Origin: Kaistia defluvii | GTDB taxonomy: Bacteria > Pseudomonadota > Alphaproteobacteria > Rhizobiales > Kaistiaceae | Assembly (NCBI RefSeq): GCF_026343955.1 | Contig: NZ_JAPKNI010000003.1 | Location: forward strand, 310,001-374,000 | Reading direction: 5' to 3' | DNA length: 64,000 bases | Notes under the pieces: model-generated | What the model saw: only the letters and a program-made list of their open reading frames with translations | Told to the model about the DNA's origin: nothing | Database searches by the model: none | Shown here: piece after piece, positions 51,048 through 60,372 of the stretch | Layout: each line of letters begins with the position of its first letter | Numbering within the stretch: position 1 is the stretch's first letter | Program-made: the position numbers and the translations under genes

Positions 51048-51824
51048 TCAGTCGTGATAGACGACCGACCGACCGCCATCCATCGTCAGCACCGAGCCGG
51101 TGCTGAACGCGGATTCGTCGCTGGCCAGATAGACGGCAGCGAACGCCACCTGCTGCGGCGTGCCGATGCGGCGGACCGGGATCTGCCCCTCGATCCGGCT
51201 GCGGGCCGCGGCCGGATCGGGAAATTCGGCCAGCCAGTCCCTGACCTTGTCCGTCTCGATATAGCCCGGCGCGATCGCGTTGATGCGGATGCCCTTCGGC
51301 GCATAGTCCACGGCGAGAGAACGGGTCAGGCCGAGCAGACCATGCTTCGCCACCGGATAGGGGAAGGTGCCGGGGATGATGGCGAAGGCATGGGTCGAGG
51401 CGATGTTGACGATCGAACCCTGCCCCGCCTTCAGCATGCCGGGCAGCACGGCGCGGATCATGTGCCAGGCGCCTTCGAGATTGACCGCCATGCAGCGCTG
51501 CCACGCTTCGTCGGTCAGTTCCATCGGATCGGCGAAGACATTGATGCCGGCATTGTTGACCAGCACGTCGACCCGGCCATAGCGCGTCAGCACGGCCTCG
51601 ACGGCGGCCTCGACCGAGGCACGCACGCCGATATTCGCCTCCGCCGTCACGACGGTGGCGCCCGCTTCCGCCATCTCGGCCGCGAAGGCGGCGAGCGCCG
51701 GACCATCGATGTCAACCAGCCCCAGCGAGGCCCCCTCGGCGGCGAACTGGCGGGCGATGGCGGCGCCGATGCCGCGCGCCGCCCCAGTGACGATGGCGAT
51801 CTTGTTTTCCAGGCGAGCGGTCAT
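51048..51824 (-). CDS. SDR-family dehydrogenase of the AraFGH-like operon
   Basis: A 258-residue short-chain dehydrogenase: IVTGAARGIGAAIARQFA, Asp in LGLVDIDGPA, VLVNNAGINVF, Ser in VNIASTHAF with YPVAKHG, and PGYIETDKVRDWL. Family members close to this one oxidise L-arabinose, L-fucose, D-galactose or related sugars or their aldonates. It starts 8 nt behind the dehydratase gene and ends the operon, so it probably provides an oxidation step for the transported sugar. Confidence 0.88.
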   Translation of the reverse strand: MTARLENKIAIVTGAARGIGAAIARQFAAEGASLGLVDIDGPALAAFAAEMAEAGATVVTAEANIGVRASVEAAVEAVLTRYGRVDVLVNNAGINVFADPMELTDEAWQRCMAVNLEGAWHMIRAVLPGMLKAGQGSIVNIASTHAFAIIPGTFPYPVAKHGLLGLTRSLAVDYAPKGIRINAIAPGYIETDKVRDWLAEFPDPAAARSRIEGQIPVRRIGTPQQVAFAAVYLASDESAFSTGSVLTMDGGRSVVYHD

Positions 51825-51832
51825 TTTGGATC

Positions 51833-53008
51833 CTACCAGTCGACGATGGTGCCGTCGGGCAGCACGGCTTCGCGAGTCGGGAACGGCTCCTGCTTCCAGG
51901 GATGCTTCGCGGCAACCGCCAGATCGACCTCGACGCCGAGGCCCGGCGCCTGCGGGATCTGCCACGCGCCGTCGACGCGCTCGATCGGTCCCTGCACCAC
52001 CTCGAAATACCACGGCACCGCGCCGGTCATCTCCTCCTGGATGATGAAATTCGGCGTGGCGATATCGAAATGCAGCGCCGCGACGCCGGCGATCGGCCCG
52101 AGCGGATTGTGCGGGGCAAGGCCGATGCCCGCCACTTCGGCCAGCGCCGCGATCCGTCGCGCCTCGCTGAAGCCGCCGCAATGGCAGAGGTCCGGCTGCG
52201 CCACGGTCATGGTCCGCGCCTCGATATAGGGCGCGAATTCGGCTGCGCTGGTCAGGCGCTCGCCATGCGCGATCGGCACCGGCGAGGCATCGGCGATCAC
52301 CTTCATCGAGGCGACGTCGCCGGGCGGAATCGGCTCCTCGGCGAACATGACGCCGAACGGCTCCAGCGCGCGCAGATAGGAAAGCGCCGCGCCGGCCGAG
52401 GCGCAGCGGCCGTGGAAATCGACCATCAGTTCGATCTCCGGCCCGACCGCCTCGCGCAGCGCGCCCATGCTTTTCACGAAATCATCGATCGCCGAAGGGG
52501 TCGCCGTGTAGTGGGTGTAGGGTACGTTGACGACCTTCATCGCCTTGTAGCCCTGCTCCTTCACCGCGAGACCACGCTCGACCAGCGAGGAGGCGTCCAT
52601 CGAATGATAGACGGCATCCATCTGGCCGAGGCCGAGATGGGTGTAGATCGGCACGCGGTCGCGCACCCTGCCGCCGAACAGGCGCCAGACCGGCACGCCG
52701 AGCGACTTGCCGAGAATGTCCCAAAGGGCCATCTCGATGCCGGACAGCGCGGTCATGCCGATGACGCCCAGCGGCTGCCAGAAGCCGTGCTTCTTCATCG
52801 CGCGCACGGCGTGCTCGATGTCGCGCGGGTCGAGGCCGAGCAGGATCGGCTCGAGGTCGGCGATGGCGCCGACGATCGCGCGCGCCTTCCATTCCAGCGT
52901 CGCCTCACCCCAGCCATAGAGGCCCGGCTGGTCGGTCAGGACGCGGACGAACACCCAGTTCCGCATCTCCGCATTGACGACATGCGTCTCAATCCTAGTG
53001 ATCTTCAT
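51833..53008 (-). CDS. Enolase-superfamily sugar acid dehydratase, DgoD-like
   Basis: A 391-residue member of the mandelate racemase/muconate lactonising group. ITRIETHVV and WGEATLEWKARAIVGAI form the capping domain; metal ligands are Asp in LMVDFHGRC, Glu in FAEEPIPPGD and Glu in IAHGERLTS; the catalytic His region is LAPHNPLGPIAGVAALHFD, as in D-galactonate dehydratase (HxPLGPI). It would convert an aldonate to a 2-keto-3-deoxyaldonate in the cytoplasm. Galactonate is favoured by the motif, but gluconate- or mannonate-type activities occur in the same group. It starts 10 nt behind the permease gene. Confidence 0.85.
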   Translation of the reverse strand: MKITRIETHVVNAEMRNWVFVRVLTDQPGLYGWGEATLEWKARAIVGAIADLEPILLGLDPRDIEHAVRAMKKHGFWQPLGVIGMTALSGIEMALWDILGKSLGVPVWRLFGGRVRDRVPIYTHLGLGQMDAVYHSMDASSLVERGLAVKEQGYKAMKVVNVPYTHYTATPSAIDDFVKSMGALREAVGPEIELMVDFHGRCASAGAALSYLRALEPFGVMFAEEPIPPGDVASMKVIADASPVPIAHGERLTSAAEFAPYIEARTMTVAQPDLCHCGGFSEARRIAALAEVAGIGLAPHNPLGPIAGVAALHFDIATPNFIIQEEMTGAVPWYFEVVQGPIERVDGAWQIPQAPGLGVEVDLAVAAKHPWKQEPFPTREAVLPDGTIVDW

Positions 53009-53018
53009 GGATGAGGTC

Positions 53019-53968
53019 CTAGCGCCGGCCGAGCGAACGGGAGCGCAGATTGTCGAGAAGAACCGCGAGCAACAGGATCAGGCCGCGCACGACATACTGG
53101 TAGAAGGCCTGGATGTTGAGCAGGTTCATGACGTTCTCGGCAATGCCCAGGATGAGCACGCCGACGATGACGCCGGTGATCGCCGCGCGGCCGCCGGCGA
53201 GCGACACGCCGCCGAGCACGCAGGCCGAGATGACCGAGAGCTCCAGCCCGGTCGCCGCATTGGGCTGGCCCGAGGTGATACGCGAGGCGAGCAGGATGCC
53301 GGCGATGGCGCAGACCAGTCCCTGCAGCGTGAAGATCCAGATCCGCATCCAGTCGACATTGACGCCGGCCAGCCGCGAAGCCTCGGGATTGCCGCCGATC
53401 GCCAGCGTGTTGCGGCCGAAGACGGTGCGGTTCAGCACGAAGCCGAAGATGACGAACAGCGCGACCATCACCCAGATGGGCGTCGGCACGCCCAGGAACT
53501 TCGACAAGGCGAGCTGGTAGAACGACGCGTCCTTGATGCCGACGGCGCGGCCATCCGACGAGATCAGCGCCAGGCCGCGCACGATCTGCATGGTGGCGAG
53601 CGTCGTGATCAGCGCGTTGATCTTCAGCTTGGCGATGACGACGCCGTTGACGAAGCCGACAAAGGTGCCGAAACCGACGGCGATCAGCAGGCCGAGCGGG
53701 ATCGAGCCGGTGGCGTTCGAGGCCATCACGGCGACCATGCCGGAAAAGGCAACGATCGAGCCGACCGAAAGGTCGAAGTCGCGCGAGGCCAGGCAGAACA
53801 TCATCGTGCAGGCGACGATGCCGATGGTGACGACCGACTGCAGCAGGCCGAGCATGTTGCGTTCGGTCAGGAAGTTCGGGACCGTCAGCGACACCACCGC
53901 GAAGGCGATGGCGAAGATCACGACGAGGCCCTGCTCGCCGAGCAGGATGCGTTTCAGGGAACCGGTCA

Positions 53969-53969
<1 letters not shown>
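53019..53969 (-). CDS. araH: Sugar ABC transporter permease, AraH-like, system 3
   Basis: A 316-residue permease with about nine membrane segments. SRDFDLSVGSIVAFSGMVAVMA holds the DLSVG motif; AIGGNPEASRLAGVNVDWMRI and LGGVSLAGGRAAITGVIVGVLILGIAENVMNLL match AraH of the L-arabinose system most closely among CUT2 permeases, including the LNIQAFYQYVVRGLILLLAVLLD end. Start ATG at 53969 overlaps the AraG stop by one nt. Confidence 0.88.
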
Positions 53970-55489
<1,520 letters not shown>

Positions 55490-55515
55490 GTCCCGACCCT
55501 CCCCGCAAACGAGAA

Positions 55516-55542
55516 CCGGCGGCGGAACGGATCCGCCGCCGG
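55516..55542 (-). repeat. Hairpin behind the binding-protein gene, system 3
   Basis: CCGGCGGCGGA (55516-55526) and TCCGCCGCCGG (55532-55542): perfect 11-bp stem, 5-nt loop, 19 nt behind the araF-like stop. On the minus strand TTCTCGTTTG follows, so weak termination is possible. Confidence 0.75.
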
Positions 55543-55561
55543 AATATCCGAGGCCGCGTGA

Positions 55562-56545
55562 CTATTCGATGCCGAGATCCTTGCGGACGGCTTCGTAATT
55601 GTCGCGAAGGGCGAGCTGGCCGGCGGTGAGCGTCAGCGCCGGGGGCGCCTTGTCGTTGGCGATCCAGTCATACATGTTCACCGCCGTCTCGTAGCCGTGG
55701 CGCTTTGGCGAGATGATGACGGTGCCGACGAAGCCGGTGGCATCGGCCTTCTTGAACTCGTTGATCGCCGATTCGGCGCCACCGATGCCGACGCCGATGA
55801 CGTTGGCGGCCGGGATGCCGACGCTTTCGGTCGCGCGGACGGCGCCGAGCACGGCTTCGTCGTTGAGGCCGAAGGCGACCCAGTTCTTGATGTCGGCATG
55901 CTTGTTGAGCACGACGGTGGCGGCGTTCAGAGCCGCTTCCGTGTCGGTCTTGGCCTGCGGCGCATCGAAGATGTTCTCGGCCGGGAAGCCGGCGGCCTTC
56001 AGCGCCGCGATGGCGCCATCGACGCGGTCGACGGCGGTCGGCAGCTGGTCATAGGAGACGCGGATCGCGCCCACCGTCTTCGGGTCCCAGCCGCGCTTCT
56101 GGATCTCGGCCGCGATCGCCTCGCCAACGGCCTCGCCGATCTTGGTGGCCGAGATGCCCATATGCGGCACGGCTTCGAGCGGCTTGCCATCGGCATCGAC
56201 CAGGCGGTCGTCGACGGTCATGACCTTCAGGCCATTGGCCTCGGCCTTGGCGACGATGCCCGGGCCGAGCTTGACGTCCGGGGTGCAGACGATGAAGCCC
56301 TGCGCGCCCTGGGCGCCCAGATTGTCGATCGCCGACTGCAGCTTCTCGCCGTCCTCGGCGCCGATCTTGACGAGGGTGAAGCCCTTCTCCTTGGCCGCGA
56401 CCTCGGCGAACTTCCACTCGTCCTGGAACCAGGGCTCTTCCGGCTGCTTGACGATGAAGCCGATCTTGACGTCGGCGGCATAGGCCGACGACAGGGCGAT
56501 CATCACGGCTGCACCAGCCATGATGGCACTCTTCCAAAGGCGCAT
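55562..56545 (-). CDS. araF: Sugar-binding protein, AraF-like, system 3
   Basis: A 327-residue periplasmic binding protein. Signal peptide MRLWKSAIMAGAAVMIALSSAYA-AD. The mature protein opens VKIGFIVKQPEEPWFQDEW and includes QGFIVCTPDVKLGPGIVAKA, VMTVDDRLVD, VSYDQLPTAVDRVDGAI, VAFGLNDEAVLGAVRATE and GFVGTVIISPKRHGYETAVNMYDWI, the pattern of L-arabinose-binding proteins, which also bind D-galactose and D-fucose. ATG 56545 with GGGAGAG upstream. The enzymes in the operon point toward galactose or arabinose oxidation. Confidence 0.9.
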   Translation of the reverse strand: MRLWKSAIMAGAAVMIALSSAYAADVKIGFIVKQPEEPWFQDEWKFAEVAAKEKGFTLVKIGAEDGEKLQSAIDNLGAQGAQGFIVCTPDVKLGPGIVAKAEANGLKVMTVDDRLVDADGKPLEAVPHMGISATKIGEAVGEAIAAEIQKRGWDPKTVGAIRVSYDQLPTAVDRVDGAIAALKAAGFPAENIFDAPQAKTDTEAALNAATVVLNKHADIKNWVAFGLNDEAVLGAVRATESVGIPAANVIGVGIGGAESAINEFKKADATGFVGTVIISPKRHGYETAVNMYDWIANDKAPPALTLTAGQLALRDNYEAVRKDLGIE

Positions 56546-56612
56546 TGTTCTCTCTCCCACGAGAATTCGTTCCACCGCCTCCGAGCGGGGGTGAGAATCC
56601 ATATTTCGAATC

Positions 56613-56641
56613 ATCATACCCGTCAACTTTTGTTGTATGAT
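56613..56641. promoter_or_regulatory. Operator palindrome between araF-like operon and gntR gene
   Basis: ATCATAC (56613-56619) and GTATGAT (56635-56641) are perfect inverted 7-bp arms 15 bp apart. A minus-strand TTGACG (56626-56621) lies between them as the -35 of the araF-like operon. The FCD regulator encoded on the other side is the likely ligand-responsive repressor. Confidence 0.65.
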
Positions 56642-56710
56642 TATATAAGCGCAGGTTCCGCCCTTGATCCCGTGGCAGCCGCATGGGATTGGCAGGGAGC
56701 CGATCCCAGA

Positions 56711-57487
56711 ATGACGACACCCGAACCGAGTCCGATGACGAGCCCAGCCGATACCACCGCCGAGACGGGTGCCGACACGCTTGTCCGCCGCGCCAAGCCG
56801 CGCGTACAGAAGGAGATCATCGCGACGCTGGCGCGCGCCATCGCCTCCGGCCGCTTTCCGCCCCACAGCAATCTGCCGCGCGAAAACGACCTCTGCGCCG
56901 AATTCGGCGTCAGCCGGACGGTGATTCGCGAGGCCTTGAAGGTGCTGGAGTCAAAGGGGCTGGTGCGCGGTCGTCCGCGCGTCGGCACCACGGTGCGCGA
57001 CAAGGAGGACTGGAACCTCCTCGATCCCGACATCGTCGACTGGATGGGGACGGGATTTCTGGATCCGGCGCTGCTGATGTCGATCCTGGAGGCGCGGCGC
57101 GCCATCGAGCCGGCGGCCGCGGCCCTGGCCGCGACCCGCGCCACCACCCAGGAGATCGCCGATCTCGACCACGCCTGGCAGCGCATGGCCGGCGCCGTCG
57201 ACGACGAGGCCTTCACGGAAGCGGATGTGGCGTTCCACACCGTGCTCCTGAAGGCGAGCCACAACCGCGTCTTCGCGCAGTTCTCGGGCCTGATCCACGC
57301 CGCGATGCAGCGCGCGCTCGGCGCGTCCAATCGCTCGGTCGCCAACCACGAGGAAGCGCTTCGCGTACATCACTGGCTGGTCGAGGCGCTGCGCCTTCGC
57401 GACGAGCCGGGAGCCCGCCAGGCCGTCAACGCCATCCTCGACCTTGCCGAACGCGATCTCCGCGCCGCCGCCGCGGCGGAGAGCTGA
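56711..57487 (+). CDS. GntR-family regulator (FadR/FCD type)
   Basis: A 258-residue regulator. Residues 1-28 are a disordered Thr/Pro-rich leader, then a winged HTH (RFPPHSNLPRENDLCAEFGVSRTVIREALKVLESKGLV) and an all-helical FCD effector domain with metal-type residues in EADVAFHTVLLKASHN and VHHWLVEAL. It is divergent from the araF-like operon with a clear palindrome between; DgoR of galactonate metabolism has the same build. It should release the operator when a sugar acid binds. ATG 56711; ATG 56735 is possible. Confidence 0.9.
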   Translation: MTTPEPSPMTSPADTTAETGADTLVRRAKPRVQKEIIATLARAIASGRFPPHSNLPRENDLCAEFGVSRTVIREALKVLESKGLVRGRPRVGTTVRDKEDWNLLDPDIVDWMGTGFLDPALLMSILEARRAIEPAAAALAATRATTQEIADLDHAWQRMAGAVDDEAFTEADVAFHTVLLKASHNRVFAQFSGLIHAAMQRALGASNRSVANHEEALRVHHWLVEALRLRDEPGARQAVNAILDLAERDLRAAAAAES

Positions 57488-57488
57488 T

Positions 57489-57516
57489 GGCCGGCAGCCA
57501 GGCTGCCGGCCCGTTT
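57489..57516 (+). terminator. Terminator after the GntR-family gene
   Basis: GGCCGGCAG (57489-57497) / CTGCCGGCC (57503-57511), perfect 9-bp stem, 5-nt loop, followed by CGTTTTC. Confidence 0.7.
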
Positions 57517-57524
57517 TCAATCGG

Positions 57525-58364
57525 TCAGGCCGTCAGGGCAGCGGCGTTGTCAGCCGCGTAGGTCGCGACCGAACGCGGCGCCTGGCCGGTGAGGGTCTCG
57601 ACATCCTTCGTCACCACGGCCGTCCAGCCCTGGCGCACCGGATAGAAGATCGAAGTCAGCAGGCCGGCATAATCGGCCGACACGCCGGCGCCGGTCAGCA
57701 AGGCGATGAAGGCGTCATCCTCGACCGGCTTGTAGACGACCGGCTTGCCGACCACGCCCGACAGGATTTCTGCCGCGTCGGCATAACCCAGCGCCTCGGG
57801 GCCGGTCAGGTTGAAGGCGCGGCCGTCGAAGCGATCCGTGGTCAGCGCCGCAGCGGCACTCTCGGCGATGTCGCGCACATCGATGAAGCTCGACTTGCCA
57901 TCCGCCGCCGGTACGGCGATCACGCCATGGTCGAGCCCGGCCTTCCAGTAGGTGTGGAAATTGTCGGCGAACCAGTTCGGCCGCAGAATCACATAGGGCA
58001 CGCCGGATTTTTCGATGGCGATCTCGACCTGGCGATAGGGAATGGAATCGTCGGCCTCGACGCCGAAGACGCTCTGGAACACGATCTTGACGTGGCGCGC
58101 GGCCGCCGCCTCGACCACCGGCAACAGCATCTCCTTCACCGCGACATAGCCGGCGGGCAGCATCAGATAGAGACGGTCGACGCCCTCGAAGGCCGCCGCC
58201 ACGCTCGCCGGATCGGCGTAGTCGAAGGCGACGCCCTCGGCGCCCTCGACCGGCTTGCCGGAACGCGACGCGGCCTTGACCGCCTCGCCCTTCGCCAGCA
58301 GCGCCTTGACCAGCGGACGGCCGACATTGCCGGTGGCGCCGAGCACGAGGATCTTGTTCGTCAT
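57525..58364 (-). CDS. NmrA-like NAD(P)-binding protein
   Basis: A 279-residue atypical SDR. Rossmann motif ILVLGATGNVGRPLVKALLAKG; VDRLYLMLPAGY, VFQSVFGVEADDSIPYRQVE and VILRPNWFADNF are typical of the NmrA/QOR2/HSCARG group, which binds NAD(P) as redox sensors or reduces quinones. No SDR Tyr-x3-Lys site of the classical kind is clear (YRQVE is the nearest). ATG 58364 is used. It is divergent from an HxlR-type regulator gene, a layout seen often for redox-responsive pairs. Confidence 0.87.
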   Translation of the reverse strand: MTNKILVLGATGNVGRPLVKALLAKGEAVKAASRSGKPVEGAEGVAFDYADPASVAAAFEGVDRLYLMLPAGYVAVKEMLLPVVEAAAARHVKIVFQSVFGVEADDSIPYRQVEIAIEKSGVPYVILRPNWFADNFHTYWKAGLDHGVIAVPAADGKSSFIDVRDIAESAAAALTTDRFDGRAFNLTGPEALGYADAAEILSGVVGKPVVYKPVEDDAFIALLTGAGVSADYAGLLTSIFYPVRQGWTAVVTKDVETLTGQAPRSVATYAADNAAALTA

Positions 58365-58377
58365 CTCTTCCATCCTA

Positions 58378-58400
58378 GTTTCATTTGGAAACCTTGTTTC
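58378..58400. promoter_or_regulatory. Operator candidate between the nmrA-like and hxlR-like genes
   Basis: GTTTCATTTGGAAAC (58378-58392, arms GTTTC/GAAAC, 5-bp centre) followed 3 bp later by another GTTTC (58396-58400). HxlR-family regulators bind such short inverted repeats in the divergent intergenic space. Confidence 0.6.
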
Positions 58401-58491
58401 TATTTGCTACATACCGCCGATCGAGACGAGGCAAAAGAGAGCACTTTTGGCTCACATGGTTTCCTCCGGGATACCGGGGCGGGAGAACGCG

Positions 58492-58878
58492 ATGGAAACG
58501 ACGACGCTGCAGCGCGCCTATGACGTCTATGAGGATCGCTGCCCCACCCGGCTGGTGCTGGACCGGATCGCCGACAAATGGGCGCTCTTGATCCTCGACC
58601 GGCTGCAGGGCGAGCCGGTGCGCTTCAACCACATCCGGCGCGACATCAAGGGCATCTCGCAGAAGGTGCTGTCGCAGACGCTGAAGAAGCTGGAGCGCGA
58701 CGGGCTGGTCTCGCGCACCGTCTTCGCCACCGTGCCGGTGACGGTCGAATATGCGCTGACGCCGCTTGGCCAGACGCTGACCGAAACGGTGGCGACGCTG
58801 GCCCACTGGGCCGAGCGCAACATGGACGCCGTACTGACGGCACAGCGCACCTATGACGCGGCGGCGGAGCTGCGCTGA
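58492..58878 (+). CDS. HxlR-family transcriptional regulator
   Basis: A 128-residue MarR-like winged-helix protein of the HxlR/DUF24 family. The Cys typical of redox- or quinone-sensing members is in YEDRCPTRLVLDRIADKWALLILDRL, followed by RFNHIRRDIKGISQKVLSQTLKKLERDGLVSR and VEYALTPLGQTL. One Cys only, so sensing by S-alkylation or mixed disulfide, as in QorR/YodB, is possible. ATG 58492 has GGGAG about 7 nt upstream. Probably regulates the divergent NmrA-like gene. Confidence 0.9.
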   Translation: METTTLQRAYDVYEDRCPTRLVLDRIADKWALLILDRLQGEPVRFNHIRRDIKGISQKVLSQTLKKLERDGLVSRTVFATVPVTVEYALTPLGQTLTETVATLAHWAERNMDAVLTAQRTYDAAAELR

Positions 58879-58890
58879 GGCTGCTCCTTC

Positions 58891-58919
58891 TTGAACCTCC
58901 CCCTCAAGGGGAGGGTTCA
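58891..58919. repeat. Palindromic repeat (family II hairpin 1)
   Basis: GAACCTCCCCCTCAAGGGGA followed by GGGTTC, a single hairpin related to the first half of the repeats around the DUF559 gene. It lies between the convergent hxlR-like and nrdB genes. Confidence 0.7.
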
Positions 58920-58968
58920 AGCATCCCGTCCTTCTGAAAGGAAGGGCACGCGACTTCGTCGCGAATCC

Positions 58969-60102
58969 TCAATCCCAGGCGAGCGCGCCGCCGTTCTGGT
59001 ATTCGATGACGCGGGTCTCGAAGAAGTTCTTCTCCTTCTTGAGATCCATCGCCTCCGACATCCAGGGGAACGGGTTTTCCGTCTCCGGGAACACCGGCGC
59101 GAGGCCGAGCTGGGCGCAGCGGCGGTTGGCGATGAAGTGCATGTAGCTCTCGCAGAGCGCCGCATTCAGGCCGAGGAAGCCGCGCGGCATGGTATCGCGG
59201 CCATAGGACGCCTCGAGCTCCGCCGCCTCGCGGATCATCGAACGCAGCTCGTCCTGGAACGTAGCCGTCCAGAGATGCGGGTTTTCCGCCTTGATCTGGT
59301 TGATGACATCGATGCCGAAGTTCAGGTGGATGCTCTCGTCGCGCAGGATGTACTGGTACTGCTCGGCGATGCCGACCATCTTGTTGCGTCGGCCGAGCGA
59401 CAGGATCTGCGCGAAGCCGGTGTAGAACCACATGCCCTCGAAGATGACGTAGAAGGCGACGAGGTCGCGCAGGAACGCCTGGTCGGTCTCCGGCGTGCCG
59501 GTCTTGAAGTCGGGATCGTCGAGATGCTGGGTGTGCTTCAGCGCCCAGGCGGCCTTGTCGGTGATCGACGGCACTTCCCGGTACATGTTGAACAGCTCGC
59601 CCTCGTCGAGGCCGAGGCTTTCGACGATGTACTGGAAGGTATGCGTGTGCACCGCCTCTTCAAAGGCCTGGCGCAGCAAGTACTGCCGGCATTCCGGATT
59701 GGTCAGGTGGCGGTAGATCGCCAGCACGATGTTGTTGGCAACGAGGGATTCCGAGGCAGCGAAGAAGCCGAGATTGCGCTTAATGGCGCGACGCTCGTCC
59801 TCGGTCAGCCCGTCCTTCGACTTCCAGAGCGCGATGTCGGCCTGCATCGAGACCTCGGTCGGCATCCAGTGATTGTTGCAGCCGGCGAGGTACTTTTCCC
59901 AGGCCCAGCGATATTTGAGCGGCAGCAACTGGTTCACGTCGGCGCGGCAATTGATCATCGCCTTGTCGTCGACGGAGACCCGGCCGCCAGCGCGGTCGAT
60001 GGCGCCGAGGCCGGTGGCGTCAGCAGCCGGTTCACCCTGCCCGGCCGCCGCGAAAGGCGCGCCCGGGGCGGGAGCGGATTTGGGTTCGGACCAATCGAGC
60101 AT
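58969..60102 (-). CDS. nrdB: Ribonucleotide reductase small subunit, class Ic-like (Phe for radical Tyr)
   Basis: A 377-residue R2 protein that holds the metal cofactor for ribonucleotide reduction. Six ligands: Glu118 ([10 protein letters not shown]), Glu149 and His152 ([11 protein letters not shown]), Glu222 (VIFEGMWF), Glu256 and His259 ([10 protein letters not shown]). At the position of the E. coli Tyr122 radical stands Phe156. The first ligand is Glu, not Asp. Both features and all spacings equal those of Chlamydia trachomatis R2c (Glu89, Glu120, His123, Phe127, Glu193, Glu227, His230), which uses Mn(IV)/Fe(III). ATG 60102 has AAGGAG 6 nt upstream. Follows nrdA after 270 bp containing repeats. 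Confidence 0.95.
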   Translation of the reverse strand: MLDWSEPKSAPAPGAPFAAAGQGEPAADATGLGAIDRAGGRVSVDDKAMINCRADVNQLLPLKYRWAWEKYLAGCNNHWMPTEVSMQADIALWKSKDGLTEDERRAIKRNLGFFAASESLVANNIVLAIYRHLTNPECRQYLLRQAFEEAVHTHTFQYIVESLGLDEGELFNMYREVPSITDKAAWALKHTQHLDDPDFKTGTPETDQAFLRDLVAFYVIFEGMWFYTGFAQILSLGRRNKMVGIAEQYQYILRDESIHLNFGIDVINQIKAENPHLWTATFQDELRSMIREAAELEASYGRDTMPRGFLGLNAALCESYMHFIANRRCAQLGLAPVFPETENPFPWMSEAMDLKKEKNFFETRVIEYQNGGALAWD

Positions 60103-60163
60103 GGTCAACTCCTTGGAATTCTGATGGCGCAGCCTTGGAAAGGCGCAGCAAGACAAGTCTTCA

Positions 60164-60320
60164 CCCCTCCCATGGGGAGAGGTCGAAAGCACTAGCGAAA
60201 AGCCCCTCACCCCAGCCCTCTCCCGCAAGCGGGAGAGGGGGAAAGCGAGACGCAGCCTCCTCATCGGCACCGGCTGAAAGCCCTCTCCAGCTTTCGAGAG
60301 AGGGTTGGGTGAGGGTCTTG
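60164..60320. repeat. Palindromic repeats between nrdA and nrdB
   Basis: CTCACCCCAGCCCTCTCCCGC-AAGCGGGAGAGGG at about 60207-60240 and a worn inverted unit GAAAGCCCTCTCC, AGCTTTCGAGAGAGGGTTGGGTGAGGG at about 60277-60317, plus CACCCCTCCCATGGGGAGAGG (hairpin) near 60164-60183. They lie inside the nrdA-nrdB transcript, so they may act as mRNA processing or stabilising elements. Confidence 0.7.
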
Positions 60321-60372
60321 CTTGCGTACCGATTCCTGAAGCTCGGCATCACAAGTGCAAGACCCCTCCCGC

